A program made the position numbers and the translations under genes. The notes beneath the pieces were generated by a model. That model was given only the letters and a program-made list of their open reading frames with translations, was not told the DNA's origin and did no database searches. 64,000 nt of DNA from Parascedosporium putredinis. Taxonomy: Eukaryota; Ascomycota; Sordariomycetes; Microascales; Microascaceae. Below, one piece after another: positions 22,606-31,968 of this stretch. Every line of letters begins with the position of its first letter. Position 1 is the stretch's first letter. Location of the stretch: NCBI GenBank assembly GCA_949357655.1, contig CASHTG010000004.1, positions 682,001 to 746,000 on the forward strand. Reading direction: 5' to 3'.

Positions 22606-25600
22606 TCTAGATCTCGAGAAGAGAAAGATGAGATGGCATCGGATGAGAATAGGAGAGGATGCTAAGGCAAGGGAAGACAAGGGAAGGGGGTAAGGTAAAG
22701 GGGCGTGTGTGTCATCCGAGCGGAGGATATCCGAGCGGAGGAGCTCAGTCATCGCATGGTCGCGAGGGCGAGGTTGTGGTTGTGGCAGAGCCACGATGGA
22801 AGCTGGGCGTGGTGGGATGGGAGCCTATCTTGAGGTGGGCAGGAAGGGGTGGTAGGTACGAAGGGAGGAAGGGGCCAAGATGCTCGCCTGGGGTTGTCAG
22901 CCCGCGCGCGCCTCTTTTCTTTCACCCCTCCTTTCTGGCCCCCAATGGAGAAAACGAAAAAGAAAAAAAAAGAAATACTGAACTAGACGCACACATTTTG
23001 TACACTCATCTCCATCTCTTCACTTTTCAAAGCTAATTCTGAGGTTTTTGGTCTTTGGTCAGGCACTGACGACACCTCTTCCCCTTTCTCCGTCTGCATC
23101 TTTGAGGTGGGATCGGGACAAGGGTGGATGGTATGAACTGTACGATTTCAATAGTTCCAAGCGGTCCAAGATCCAGGGATCCAATGCCCGATGGCAAAAG
23201 GTTCGAGATGCGTTTCCGGGTTTCCGGGGAGTAGGACGTCAAGCGGGATGGAGAAAAAGGGAAGGGGGAAGAAGAGAGATGGACCTGTGGTGGCTGGCTA
23301 AGCTCTAGCCTGCTTTAGCTCTGGCGTGAGTATGCGCGCATTCTTTTTTTGTGTCGTTCCTCCTTCTCTAAGTTTGGGTCCCGTCTTTTTCCATCTTCAG
23401 CTTACTTGGTGCTGGGATGTCGTTGAGCTGCGCGGCTTCGTGGCGTCGCAGTCACGATGGCACGATGAGGCAAGGAAAAAAGGATGGGATACACAAGGAA
23501 AGATCTCGGCGAAATCGTACTAATCCCCATCGGGAGCTGGAGAGGGCAGAGCTTCGAGGCCTTGCGAGACGGCTCGGGGCTCGGGGCTCGGGGAGTGGTG
23601 GTAAGAGAGAACGGATGTGGATGACTTGTGGTTACATTCAAGGCCTTTTTTTTTCTCCTTCTCTTTCCTTCTCCTGCCCTCTTTTTCCCCGATCTACCTC
23701 TCTTCTCCTTCGTAAAAGAGGTAAAGGATGGAGTTTGGTTGTGCGAAGACCAAGAAGCGGTACACTAAGCGCCGGTATCTCCAAGGTCCGGGGCTTGGGG
23801 ATCATCGGATGACGGGTGACGTTGGAGAAGGGCAAGTTGGAGTTGGTGCTTAGACGTCGAGAGGCACGGACTGGGTGCCTCTCGTTAGCGTGTCCCAAGA
23901 CACGGGAAGCAGAAGAATAACAAGGGGGTTAGCCGGAAATGGGTTGGTCCTCGCCGAGAAGACTGGCGTCGTGGATGGAGACGGCGTGTGTGAAAAGACG
24001 GAAGGTCAGATGAGGTTCATGTCGCCCTGGTTTTTCTTTTTCTTTCCCCGTCTCCTCGTGGGGAGGGCGCGGAAGCAGGCTCCATTGGCGCACGCGCAGC
24101 ACTCGGCGGAATTGAACATCGTGACAGCACGCGCTGACTGAGAGAGGTAGCACTGGGTGCCGGGTCTGCTTGGGCGGGAGGAAGAACGCGCACGTACGCA
24201 CACACAAACACACACATACAAGAAAAAGGGAACAAAAAAAAAGAAGAGAGGGAAAGAGAGGATCGATTGACGGCGATCGACAATGGAGCGTTGCGGAGGA
24301 TTTGGGTGCTGACGAAGGAGCAGGGCTTGGGGTGTCTCGCTTCGTGATCCTCCTTTTCCCTCTTTTAGGGGAGGGAGAAACGCACTCACTGTCTTGGGGT
24401 TGGGCTCAAAGGGGTTGTTTTCTGCGCTCAATGCTGTGTGCATGCGTCGCGGCCGAGAGGGAATAGCACAGGGAATGGGGAACGGGGAACGGAGGGAGGC
24501 TGAAGAGCGAACCGGAAAAGCCCCTTCTTACGTCAATTTCTATTTTCAATTGTGCTGGTTGGTGGCGAGAGAGTAAGAGTACCAAACTTCTCCACGACCA
24601 TTTGGCGATCCTGCTGTTTCGAGGAGGATGAATTGGGGAACAATTAACGTCAAACAACATTTGGGGGAGAACGTGAAGGACCCGATGGGATGGAAACAGC
24701 AAGCGTCCGTTCCATGGCGTGTTCGCGCGCGCGCGCTGTCTCTTGTGCGTCTCTCTATGTATATCCATCCATAGATGGATCATTAATGGATTAATGCCCT
24801 GGTTCACGGCACTTAAGGTTATATTGATCGGTTTGTTCCTTCTCGCGACCAGAGAAAGGATTGAGGCGAGGCGAGGAAAAAAAGGATGGGAAGGGGGAGG
24901 GCGGAGGCAGGGTCGAGGGCCAAACTTTCCCACCCAGAGATCAATTAAATTAAAAATCCAATCTACGCAGGGCTATCCAGTCTTGGGATGTCCCCCTCTA
25001 CGTCGCTGCTATCCTCCGAGTTCTTGTGGCCGACTATTACGGATTTGGTTTCTCTGGGGGTGGGCTCGACCCAGGTTTTCTTGGGGGTTCGAGGCTCCCG
25101 CTTGAACCAAGTGACGATGATCACTTCCTGCGCATCTTCTTCACCCGCTCGCCTCGTATCTGCTTTGACCTGGAAACATCCAAGGCACGATTCCCTTCCT
25201 GCGCTAGTAAACCCGGTGTTTCTCGGCGATCGGCGTCTTTCCTTTTTTCCTTTTTTTTTTTTCTTTTCCTCACATCCTTTCGAGTCTGAGGCTCTTCTCG
25301 CTCTCTCGTTGGCTCGGTCTTGATGACGATGGTGTGTGGTGTGTGGTGGGCTGGGTGAGAATTCGCTAGTCATCAAGATTCCCAGAATAGACAGACCCGG
25401 ATGGCGGAGGTTGCGCGCGCGCGGGGCTTGTGCGGCGTGCTGGGCTTTGCGGAGACGAGACCGGGCAGCACGTACCCAGACAGCAAGCAACAGCGGCTGG
25501 GCTGAGGTTGCATCGGAGCTGCAGCTGCGCGTGCATCCAGGCACAGAAAACAAAAGTGAAAGACCGAAAAGAGAATGAAAGAAAGGAGGGGCCAAAGAAC

Positions 25601-26413
25601 ACACGCAGAAAGAGAGAGTAATTTGTGAAAAGAAGGGAGAAAGGGAGAGAGAGAGAGAGACAAAAAAGAGACAATGAAGGACTAGACGGCCTGCGCTTGC
25701 CGAGACAGCAGAAGAGGCAGTCTTCACCGCAAGGATCGTGTCATTCCTGCCCAGGCCTTGGGCGACCTTGGCATTCCACGTGAGGACGCCTCGGCAAGAC
25801 GCTATTCCACCTTGGTGCGCAATACTATGCGGCCGAGCGAGTTTCCCCTCTCCGGACCCAAGAAACCGTTTTCTTCATTTTTGTCTCTGCAGAAAACACA
25901 CCTTAGCTCTATCTTTTGGATCCAAGGGCTTTTTTGCTTTCTTTTGTGAATGGTGGTGCTCCCGGGCACGTCACCCGCGTGCCGGGGCTGGACCAACGCT
26001 CTTTGTCAGATGGCGCCCATGCACGCACTGGGTTTTGCCCATGGGGAGCGAACCGTACACGTCATTGGGCCGAGTCGACGCATTCATGGAATGGGGGCAT
26101 GGGACTCAACAGACGAGCAGCCACTCTTGGGTTGAAAAGAAACACTTGCAGAAAGCCACCGTCCTCATCTTGGTTCTCTTGTGGTCTGGGCCTCATTTTT
26201 CGTAGAGTAGGTCCCTCACTTCGTTGGCAATGGGCTGAGGGCGAGCGATCCGGGGTCCTGTACAGCCCCATGAGCGCAGCGCATACAGATATCCAAGTTC
26301 TTTTCTCCATGTCCTTCCTATCTTGTCGAATTTTCTGACAAGTAACTACGCCACACGCATTGCGGGCCGCTGCTCTCTGCGCGCACCGGCTCTTGCCTTT
26401 CATCTCACGCGCG

Positions 26414-26462
26414 CCCGGGCCCGAGCCCGAACCCAAACCCGAGCGCAAGCCCGCAACCCGAA
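26414..26462. repeat. Degenerate CCCGAR hexamer array
   Basis: About eight 6-bp units of CCCGAG/CCCGAA/CCCAAA/CCCGCA with one interruption. It is not the fungal telomere repeat (CCCTAA). Confidence 0.7.
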
Positions 26463-27038
26463 TTCGCCCGGTTCTTCCAACCCCGCCGAACTCGGAGGTG
26501 CGCCGGCGGTCTTGAGCCCGGTGCCCCACATTTCTTCCTCCGATGTCCTTCCGCTACCCCCTCCTTCCAGGTCGAGGGGAAAAACTGCCTCCCCCTTCCC
26601 CACGACGAGCGAAAGAATAAAAAAGCCAACATACCTAGAGTTTCCAAGTGGGTGCGATCTTGATTAAAATCCCGCCCTCGCTTGTGGCTCCCCACTCACT
26701 CTTGACCCCCTCTTCCTCCGACGTTCCCCCTCCACAGCTGTCTCGGCCACACACGGCCAGCCCTGGATACTCGCGGGTGGATGTGGATCTGCGCTCTATT
26801 CGTGCATGCAAGAGTTTGGTACTATGCGTAATTTGTCCGTTTGCTTGAAGGGGTTCGTAATCAAAATCGTTGAGGAGGGGGCACCGAGACGCGACATTTT
26901 GTCCCGGTGGATGAGTTTTCAAGAGGAGGGGAATCGGGGGCAACGGAGAGGATTGCCCGGCAGCAAAAGGTGGGGGTTTGGCTTACTTCTCCGCTTCGGC
27001 CACGAAAACGACATGGGAAAACTCGGGCAATGGTCCGG

Positions 27039-27047
27039 TATATAAAG
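27039..27047 (+). promoter_or_regulatory. TATA box of THI4
   Basis: TATATAAAG in a short GC-rich context, about 225 bp before the first 5' UTR intron donor and 335 bp before the uORF start. Its position fits a transcription start near 27070-27110. Confidence 0.65.
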
Positions 27048-27264
27048 GGGAAGCGTTGCGCCATTGTTAAAATGTGAAATTGTTCTCCTTTGATCTTCTC
27101 ACCGTTCTTGGTATTCGCTCAAACTTCGATCTTGTCTCTTCGCCCTCTGTAGCCCACGTATTATCTCGTCTCGATTCAATCCCCGCTACTAAGCAAGCTA
27201 TCTATCTGTACTCTAAGCCTCTCGTTTTATTCCAAGTTTACCACCAGTCTTCTCCCTTTCCTAG

Positions 27265-27322
27265 GTAAGATCCGGCCATGGACTGGGAATAGCTAACCGT
27301 TTTCTTTCTGTTCTCGCTTTAG
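27265..27322 (+). other. 5' UTR intron of THI4
   Basis: Donor GTAAGA at 27265, a GCTAAC branch-like site near 27290 and acceptor GCTTTAG ending at 27322 define a 58-nt intron upstream of the riboswitch. Inferred from consensus sites only. Confidence 0.6.
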
Positions 27323-27373
27323 GTCCGCCGCTCGGAACCAACTTGGTACACCCAACCCACGACGCTCCTCGCC

Positions 27374-27433
27374 ATGGATCCCTTCAATGGTCTTCTATCC
27401 ACAATGGTCAAGATGTCTTCAGGTACTGTATGA
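27374..27433 (+). CDS. Upstream ORF (19 codons) in the THI4 leader
   Basis: ATG in a strong context (GCCATGG) opens a 19-residue frame whose TGA (27431-27433) lies inside helix P1 of the TPP aptamer. Two more in-frame ATGs follow within it. If the riboswitch intron is removed with the donor after TCTTCAG, the peptide still ends a few codons later. In fungal TPP-controlled genes, uORFs retained or exposed by alternative splicing reduce translation of the main frame; that role here is inference. Confidence 0.5.
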   Translation: MDPFNGLLSTMVKMSSGTV

Positions 27434-27714
27434 TATGTCATGCGTGAGCCGGTGCCTCTCCCCTCATCTCTCTTTTCTTCTTCCTTTTTTCACACTCTTC
27501 TTCTTTTCCCGGCCTTGCGTCTTCATCGCCCCCGTGATGCCCGCCCGTAGCAATTCCTGCTTTACGGGCGCGAATCACGGCGCGCGAGATGATTCTAGGA
27601 AGGGCAGGGAATGGAGAGAAAAAGAGGACGGAAAAGAGAGACCGAGGCGGAGTGTGCTGAGATTATACGGCCCTGAACTTGAATCTGGATAATACCAGCG
27701 AAAGGATCATGCAG
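27426..27714 (+). promoter_or_regulatory. TPP riboswitch (THI element) with a very long P3 arm
   Basis: Binds thiamin pyrophosphate in the pre-mRNA leader and, in fungi, controls splicing. The conserved CTGAGA is at 27657-27662, and the P4/P5 core TCTGGATAATACCAGCGAA is at 27684-27702. P1 is a 9-bp helix, 27426-27434 with 27706-27714. P2 pairs GCCG (27448-27451) with CGGC (27668-27671). Between GTGCC and GTGCTGAGA lies about 195 nt of extended P3, where a pyrimidine tract (27457-27490) faces a purine tract (27610-27640) and a 7-bp GCCCGTA/TACGGGC hairpin sits at the apex. A branch point CTAAC (27749-27753) and CACAG acceptor (27757-27761) follow, so the aptamer lies in an intron. Possible donors are GTACTG (27423) or GTATGAT (27428), the latter inside P1. 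Confidence 0.9.
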
Positions 27715-27811
27715 TTTTCCCCCTTTCCGTTTAAAGGTTCATCCTCTCCTAACATCCACAGGTTTAACGTGATATAACCACCCAAAACCAAAACCAAAAC
27801 AAAGAACAAAA

Positions 27812-29020
27812 ATGGCCCCTCACGCCGCTCGCGACTCCTTCTCCGAGGCCACCTTCGCCGCCCCCTCCTCACCAAACCACCCCACGAGCTCCCCACCCCG
27901 GCACCCGCCGCCGCCGCCAACGTCCTCAGCAAGCCCATCGCCGACATGTTTGGCCGCTGGGACGACTTCGCCTTCGCTCCCATCCGCGAATCGCAAGTCT
28001 CCCGCGCCATGACGCGCCGCTACTTTGCCGACCTCGACGCCCACGCCGAGTCCGACATCGTCATCGTCGGCGCCGGCTCCTGCGGCCTGTCCGCCGCCTA
28101 CACCCTCGCTACCCTGCGGCCCGACTTGCGCATCGCGCTTGTCGAGGCCGGTGTCGCGCCCGGCGGCGGCGCGTGGCTCGGCGGGCAGCTCTTCTCCGCC
28201 ATGGTCATGCGGAAGCCTGCTGATGCTTTCCTCGCTGAGCTGGGTGTCCCCTTTGACGACGAGGGCGACTTTGTCGTCGTGAAGCACGCGGCTCTCTTCA
28301 CCTCGACTGTGCTCGCCAAGGTCCTCGCCCTTCCCAATGTGAAGCTTTTCAACGCTACCGCCGTCGAGGACCTCATCACCCGCCCCCACGAGGGCGGCGT
28401 CCGCATCGCCGGCGTCGTGACCAACTGGACCCTCGTTTCCCTTCACCACGATGACCAGAGCTGCATGGACCCCAACACCATCAACGCCCCCGTTGTGATT
28501 TCCACCACCGGCCATGATGGTGAGTACAGTCTCCTTTTGTGTTGTCTTTGCCGCAGGCGTTCCATCTTCCACTCCTCTTTTTGCTTCAGAGTCTAGATAT
28601 TAACATACGCCGCCGCTAGGACCCATGGGTGCCTTTTCGGTCAAGCGTCTCGTGAGCATGCAGCGCGTCGAAAAGCTCGGCGGCATGCGCGGCCTCGACA
28701 TGCTCCGCGCCGAAGACGCCATCGTCAAGAACACCCGCGAGATCGTCCCCGGCTTGATCGTCGGCGGAATGGAGCTTTCCGAGATGGACGGCTGCAACCG
28801 CATGGGTAAGTTGCTTCTTCTCTGGTCCTTCTTTCTTATAGGCCACTTCCCTTCTCTATCAATCAGCCCTTCCCTCGCTGTCAAACTTTCGTACTGACAA
28901 GCACTCTCCCCGTTTGCAGGCCCCACCTTTGGTGCCATGGCCCTCAGTGGCGTCAAGGCCGCCGAGGAAGCCCTTAAAGTGTTTGACCTTCGAAAGAAGC
29001 AGAACGACACTGACGCTTAA
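27812..29020 (+). CDS. THI4: Thiamine thiazole synthase
   Basis: Makes the thiazole half of thiamin from NAD and glycine, using a sulphur taken from its own cysteine, so each molecule acts once. Exons 27812-28519, 28620-28805 and 28920-29020 have phase-consistent introns. The dinucleotide-binding motif is IVIVGAGSCGLSAAY, followed by GGAWLGGQLFSAMV. The sulphur-donor Cys is in DDQSCMDPN, aligned with the yeast active cysteine. The end has STTGHDGP, KLGGMRGLDM and NRMGPTFGAMALSG. A CCCCC run at 27861-27865 appears one base short: before it the frame reads SFSEATFAAP, after it APAAAANVLSKPIADMF. Adding one C gives 331 aa, the usual length. The leader carries a TPP riboswitch, so expression should fall when thiamin is plentiful. 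The ATG sits in an A-rich context typical of highly expressed fungal genes. Confidence 0.96.
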
Positions 29021-30036
29021 GTCGGCGGGGCCCTGTCCTCACCACGGCGGAAGGGGCTTTTCCCCTATACGCTTTTCTTTCTCGCTCGGGCTCACCCAGC
29101 ATTGGAAAACGAGCTGGCTGTGGGTCACTTGGTGGAGATATCTTGGTGATCAACCACAGTAACAAGAGTAAAGATTGGTATATCGTACATGTACACGAAT
29201 TTGAGAACCTAAGAAAATCAAGCGTGGATGACGAGGAAATATGAGTTGTGCCGTACCTTTGTGACCTTTTGCTGCCCTGCCCTATGTTGAACCATGACTT
29301 ACAGTACATGTATCAACATAGTTGTTAAAGGAGTTGAGGACCTCCGTGAGCTCGTAGAATCGCTGTACGAAGCTCGTGCACTAAACGCTCCTGAGCGTCG
29401 TAGAAGCCCAGGCAGAAAGCCCTCAACCTCAAAGTGCTTTGGAAATCCCGGGCAAACAGCGGGGATAAACGGGAAAGAAAAGCAAACCTCTTGAGCTTCA
29501 AGTTATTTTACCACCAACAGCTGCGAAAAGCCGCTGCTGCATTTACATTACACACCAACACCTAGACTGGCTACCCACAATTGGAAATCATCATCCCTTC
29601 CAAATGAGAAAGGAATGCAAATCTTCGCCCATTCACTTTAAAGAAAGCTAGCAACGCCCAGAGAGACACGGTGAGAGATCAAGAGAAGAAATCCCGACAA
29701 AAGGAAAAAAAAAAAAAAACCAGAAAAAAGAGGGCAAGGAAAGGGGAGGCAGAACAAAGGGAAGAAAAAAAAAAGGAAAGTGAAGCCCGGGCTCCTCCTA
29801 GCCGCCGTGTTGTGTCCTCCGACCGTGGGAAAATCTATCAGTACAAAATAAGCCGCCAGCGTAATCTGTCTCTGTTCGCAAATCGTTTTGCGCGCTCTCT
29901 CTCTCTCTCTGTCTCTCTCGCTCTGTTCTGCTTTGAATCAAGCCATGCCCACACCACTGAGTCTGACAGGGCACCGTTTGGCTCGTCTGCTCATCGTCCC
30001 TTTTATCCATACCCTATTCCTACTCCCCTCACGACT
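29021..30036. other. Intergenic region between convergent genes
   Basis: About 1 kb shared by the 3' ends of THI4 and the chromo-domain gene. An A-rich tract lies at 29700-29790 and a (CT)n microsatellite at 29894-29919. No gene seen. Confidence 0.55.
29894..29919. repeat. (CT)n microsatellite
   Basis: Twelve or so CT units, interrupted once by GT, in the 3' flank of the chromo-domain gene. Confidence 0.85.
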
Positions 30037-31968
30037 TTATCCTCTTGCGCGAGCCACCGCGACCCCCTCGACCTCCACCACGCGTAGCCCCCTCTTCTTG
30101 GCCGTCGCCCCCGAAATCACCCTGTCGCGCCCGCCCTTGGCCGCCCAGTACTCCGCCACAGCCTCCGGCGACGACTCCTCCACGTTGGCCTCGGGCTCCC
30201 ACGTGGCCTGCGGCGACCCGATCCAGGAGACGTGCAGCGATACCCTGCTGCCGTCGGGGAGACGCGATGGTTCTTGACGTGGGAGACGAACCAGAGGTCC
30301 GGGTCGTCCATCTGCGCCTCGCGCCCGCCCTTTAGGGACCGCCAGTACGCGAACAAGAGGGTCGGCGCGTCGCGGTGAATCACGTCCTCGGGCTCCCACG
30401 TCACGTCTTCTGCCTCGGCGTCCTCGGGGTGGTACCAGAGGACCTGGAGCTCGAAGAGGTTCTCGCCGTCTTTGCTCGGGCGATGATTGACGAGTTGGGA
30501 GATTTCGAATTTACTCGCATCGGTTACCGACTCCGAATCGGACTCGAGGTCTGAATCGGCTCCCGCACCGGCGTCGACGGCGGAGGTAGTCGCGGCGGCA
30601 GCGGTATCCTTCGCCTTGGCGGACTGCCGGTCACTTCGTCCCCGGCGGGCCGTGGGTTGGGGCGCGGCTGGAGCTGTAGTAGTAGTCGCGCCATTCGTCT
30701 TCGCGCCGACCACCCTCGTCCTCGCGCTCCTCTTCCCAGCGCCGCGGGTCGGCTGCTCCTCCGCCTCCTCCTCCTCTTTCCCTCCTCGTCCATATCGGCG
30801 AGGACGGGGCTGGAATGGCGCAGGCTCCGTCGAATGGCCGAGCTAGGGGTTCTGGGCGGACGAGGACCGCCGTCGGGCTGCGGCGCGCGGCTGCCACGAC
30901 TTCTTCGCTTGGGGGCTGAAGGGAGGATCCCATATGGACTCGTGATACCCGGGCGCCGGCTTCCTGCCCGAGGCGGGGCTGGAGGGAGCTTCTCCGTCGC
31001 GGTCCGGTTCGCGTTCTCGGGTAGCTTCTTCGTCGGCTTCCTCGGCGTCTTCTTCCTCGTCGCTATCTTCGCCGCCGTCGTCGTCGTCGGAGGCTTTCGC
31101 TTGATTTCGTCCTCGGGGAGGACGCGCTGTCCGAGTCGCGGTTGGCAACGCGTTTTAGCCGTGGGGCTTCTACAGAGATTGAGTTTTCTAGGCATCACGG
31201 AAAACGGCGCGGTTAGTTTTATATCACTTAACGAATGCCGGGTCTCTGACGCGCCCAGTGTTCCGAGGTATCTCGCCCGGGTTGGTGGTATGAGATTGGT
31301 TAGGAAGACGAAGAATGATGTGCGCCGGCTCGCACCGGGTTCGACCATCTTTGTCGACACGATAAAGGTGAACACCGATGGTCGAGGGGTAGAAAAGAGA
31401 GACAGAGCTGCGTGTTGCAACATCCTAATGAGGATGGCTAAGGGAAACCCGACGAAATCAAGAAACATACCAACTTCCACCATCGTCTCCGTCTTTTGCG
31501 CTTGTACGGATGATGGAGCGCGTGAAAAGATGCTGCTTACGGCCGCCATCGAATACCGCGCCCGGGAAACGGGAGCGACAGGCTGTGATCCGGACACGGT
31601 GATACTGCCCCCGTTTTCGTCGGTCGAGGACGCGGCGGCGGGCGGCGCACTTCGCGGCTTCGGCTCCGTTTGTGGGGCCCTAAGAGCGGTGACAAAGGCT
31701 TTCGGCTTGGGCGGTGTCGCGGTGATGGAATCTGGGTCTCTGGCGCGTCTAGGCTCGCGGCGCTCGGGTTAGAGGGCAGAGGGCGACGGATCTTGTGTTG
31801 CGTTGGCTGCGGTGGAGCGGCGGTCTTGTCCGGCGCGACGTGCTCCTCCTGTTGTTGCTGCGTTTGCGGCGCGTTGACTCCCAACCATCTAAGTGTTGTC
31901 CGAACCCCACTTGATGCCTGTTTATTATCGTTTCCTACTGATGAGGAGGGCGGAGCTATCGGTGACAT
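30037..31968 (-). CDS. Chromatin protein with two chromodomain-like modules
   Basis: Probable nuclear protein that reads or binds chromatin; partner unknown. The C-terminal third holds a chromodomain (about residues 364-420: FEISQLVNHR ... FELQVLWYHPED ... TWEPEDV) and, after a short linker, a second chromo-like fold (LWFVSHVKNHRV ... VSLHVSWIG ... ATWEPEANV). Between N-terminus and domains are an acidic stretch (DDDDGGEDSDEEEDAEEADEE), basic Arg/Lys tracts and a Pro/Ser-rich disordered region. Exon 1 (31968-31541) is Pro/Gln-rich with an HKRSRSREVRR basic patch. It is joined here through a 371-nt intron (GTAAGC...TGTAG, CTAAC present), which is tentative; an alternative start is ATG 31195. 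Five one-base gaps (near 31153, 30845, 30806, 30776 and at GGGG 30256-30259) must be assumed and give 521 aa. It differs from HP1, whose domains are further apart and of the shadow type. Confidence 0.75.

Larger units (their letters stand above)
22429..27038. other. Intergenic region between divergent genes
   Basis: About 4.6 kb separating the divergent DUF4360 and THI4 genes. It contains several polypurine and polypyrimidine tracts (for example 23640-23690, 25245-25275, 25635-25665), short GC dinucleotide runs (24722-24737) and a degenerate CCCGAR hexamer array. The 254-aa minus-strand frame at 24963-25727 is low complexity and not supported. No gene found; both promoters must be here. Confidence 0.5.

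Noticed and set aside
24963..25727. 254-codon minus-strand frame
   Set aside because: Ser/Leu/Phe runs come from polypyrimidine sequence; no family motif or plausible exon partners.
26414..26462. Interstitial telomere repeat
   Set aside because: Units are CCCGAR, not CCCTAA.
27820..28572. 250-codon minus-strand frame
   Set aside because: Antisense of THI4 exon 1; no independent signal.
30657..31772. 371-codon plus-strand frame
   Set aside because: Antisense of the chromo-domain gene and its intron; low-complexity Arg/Gly/Ser/Leu composition.
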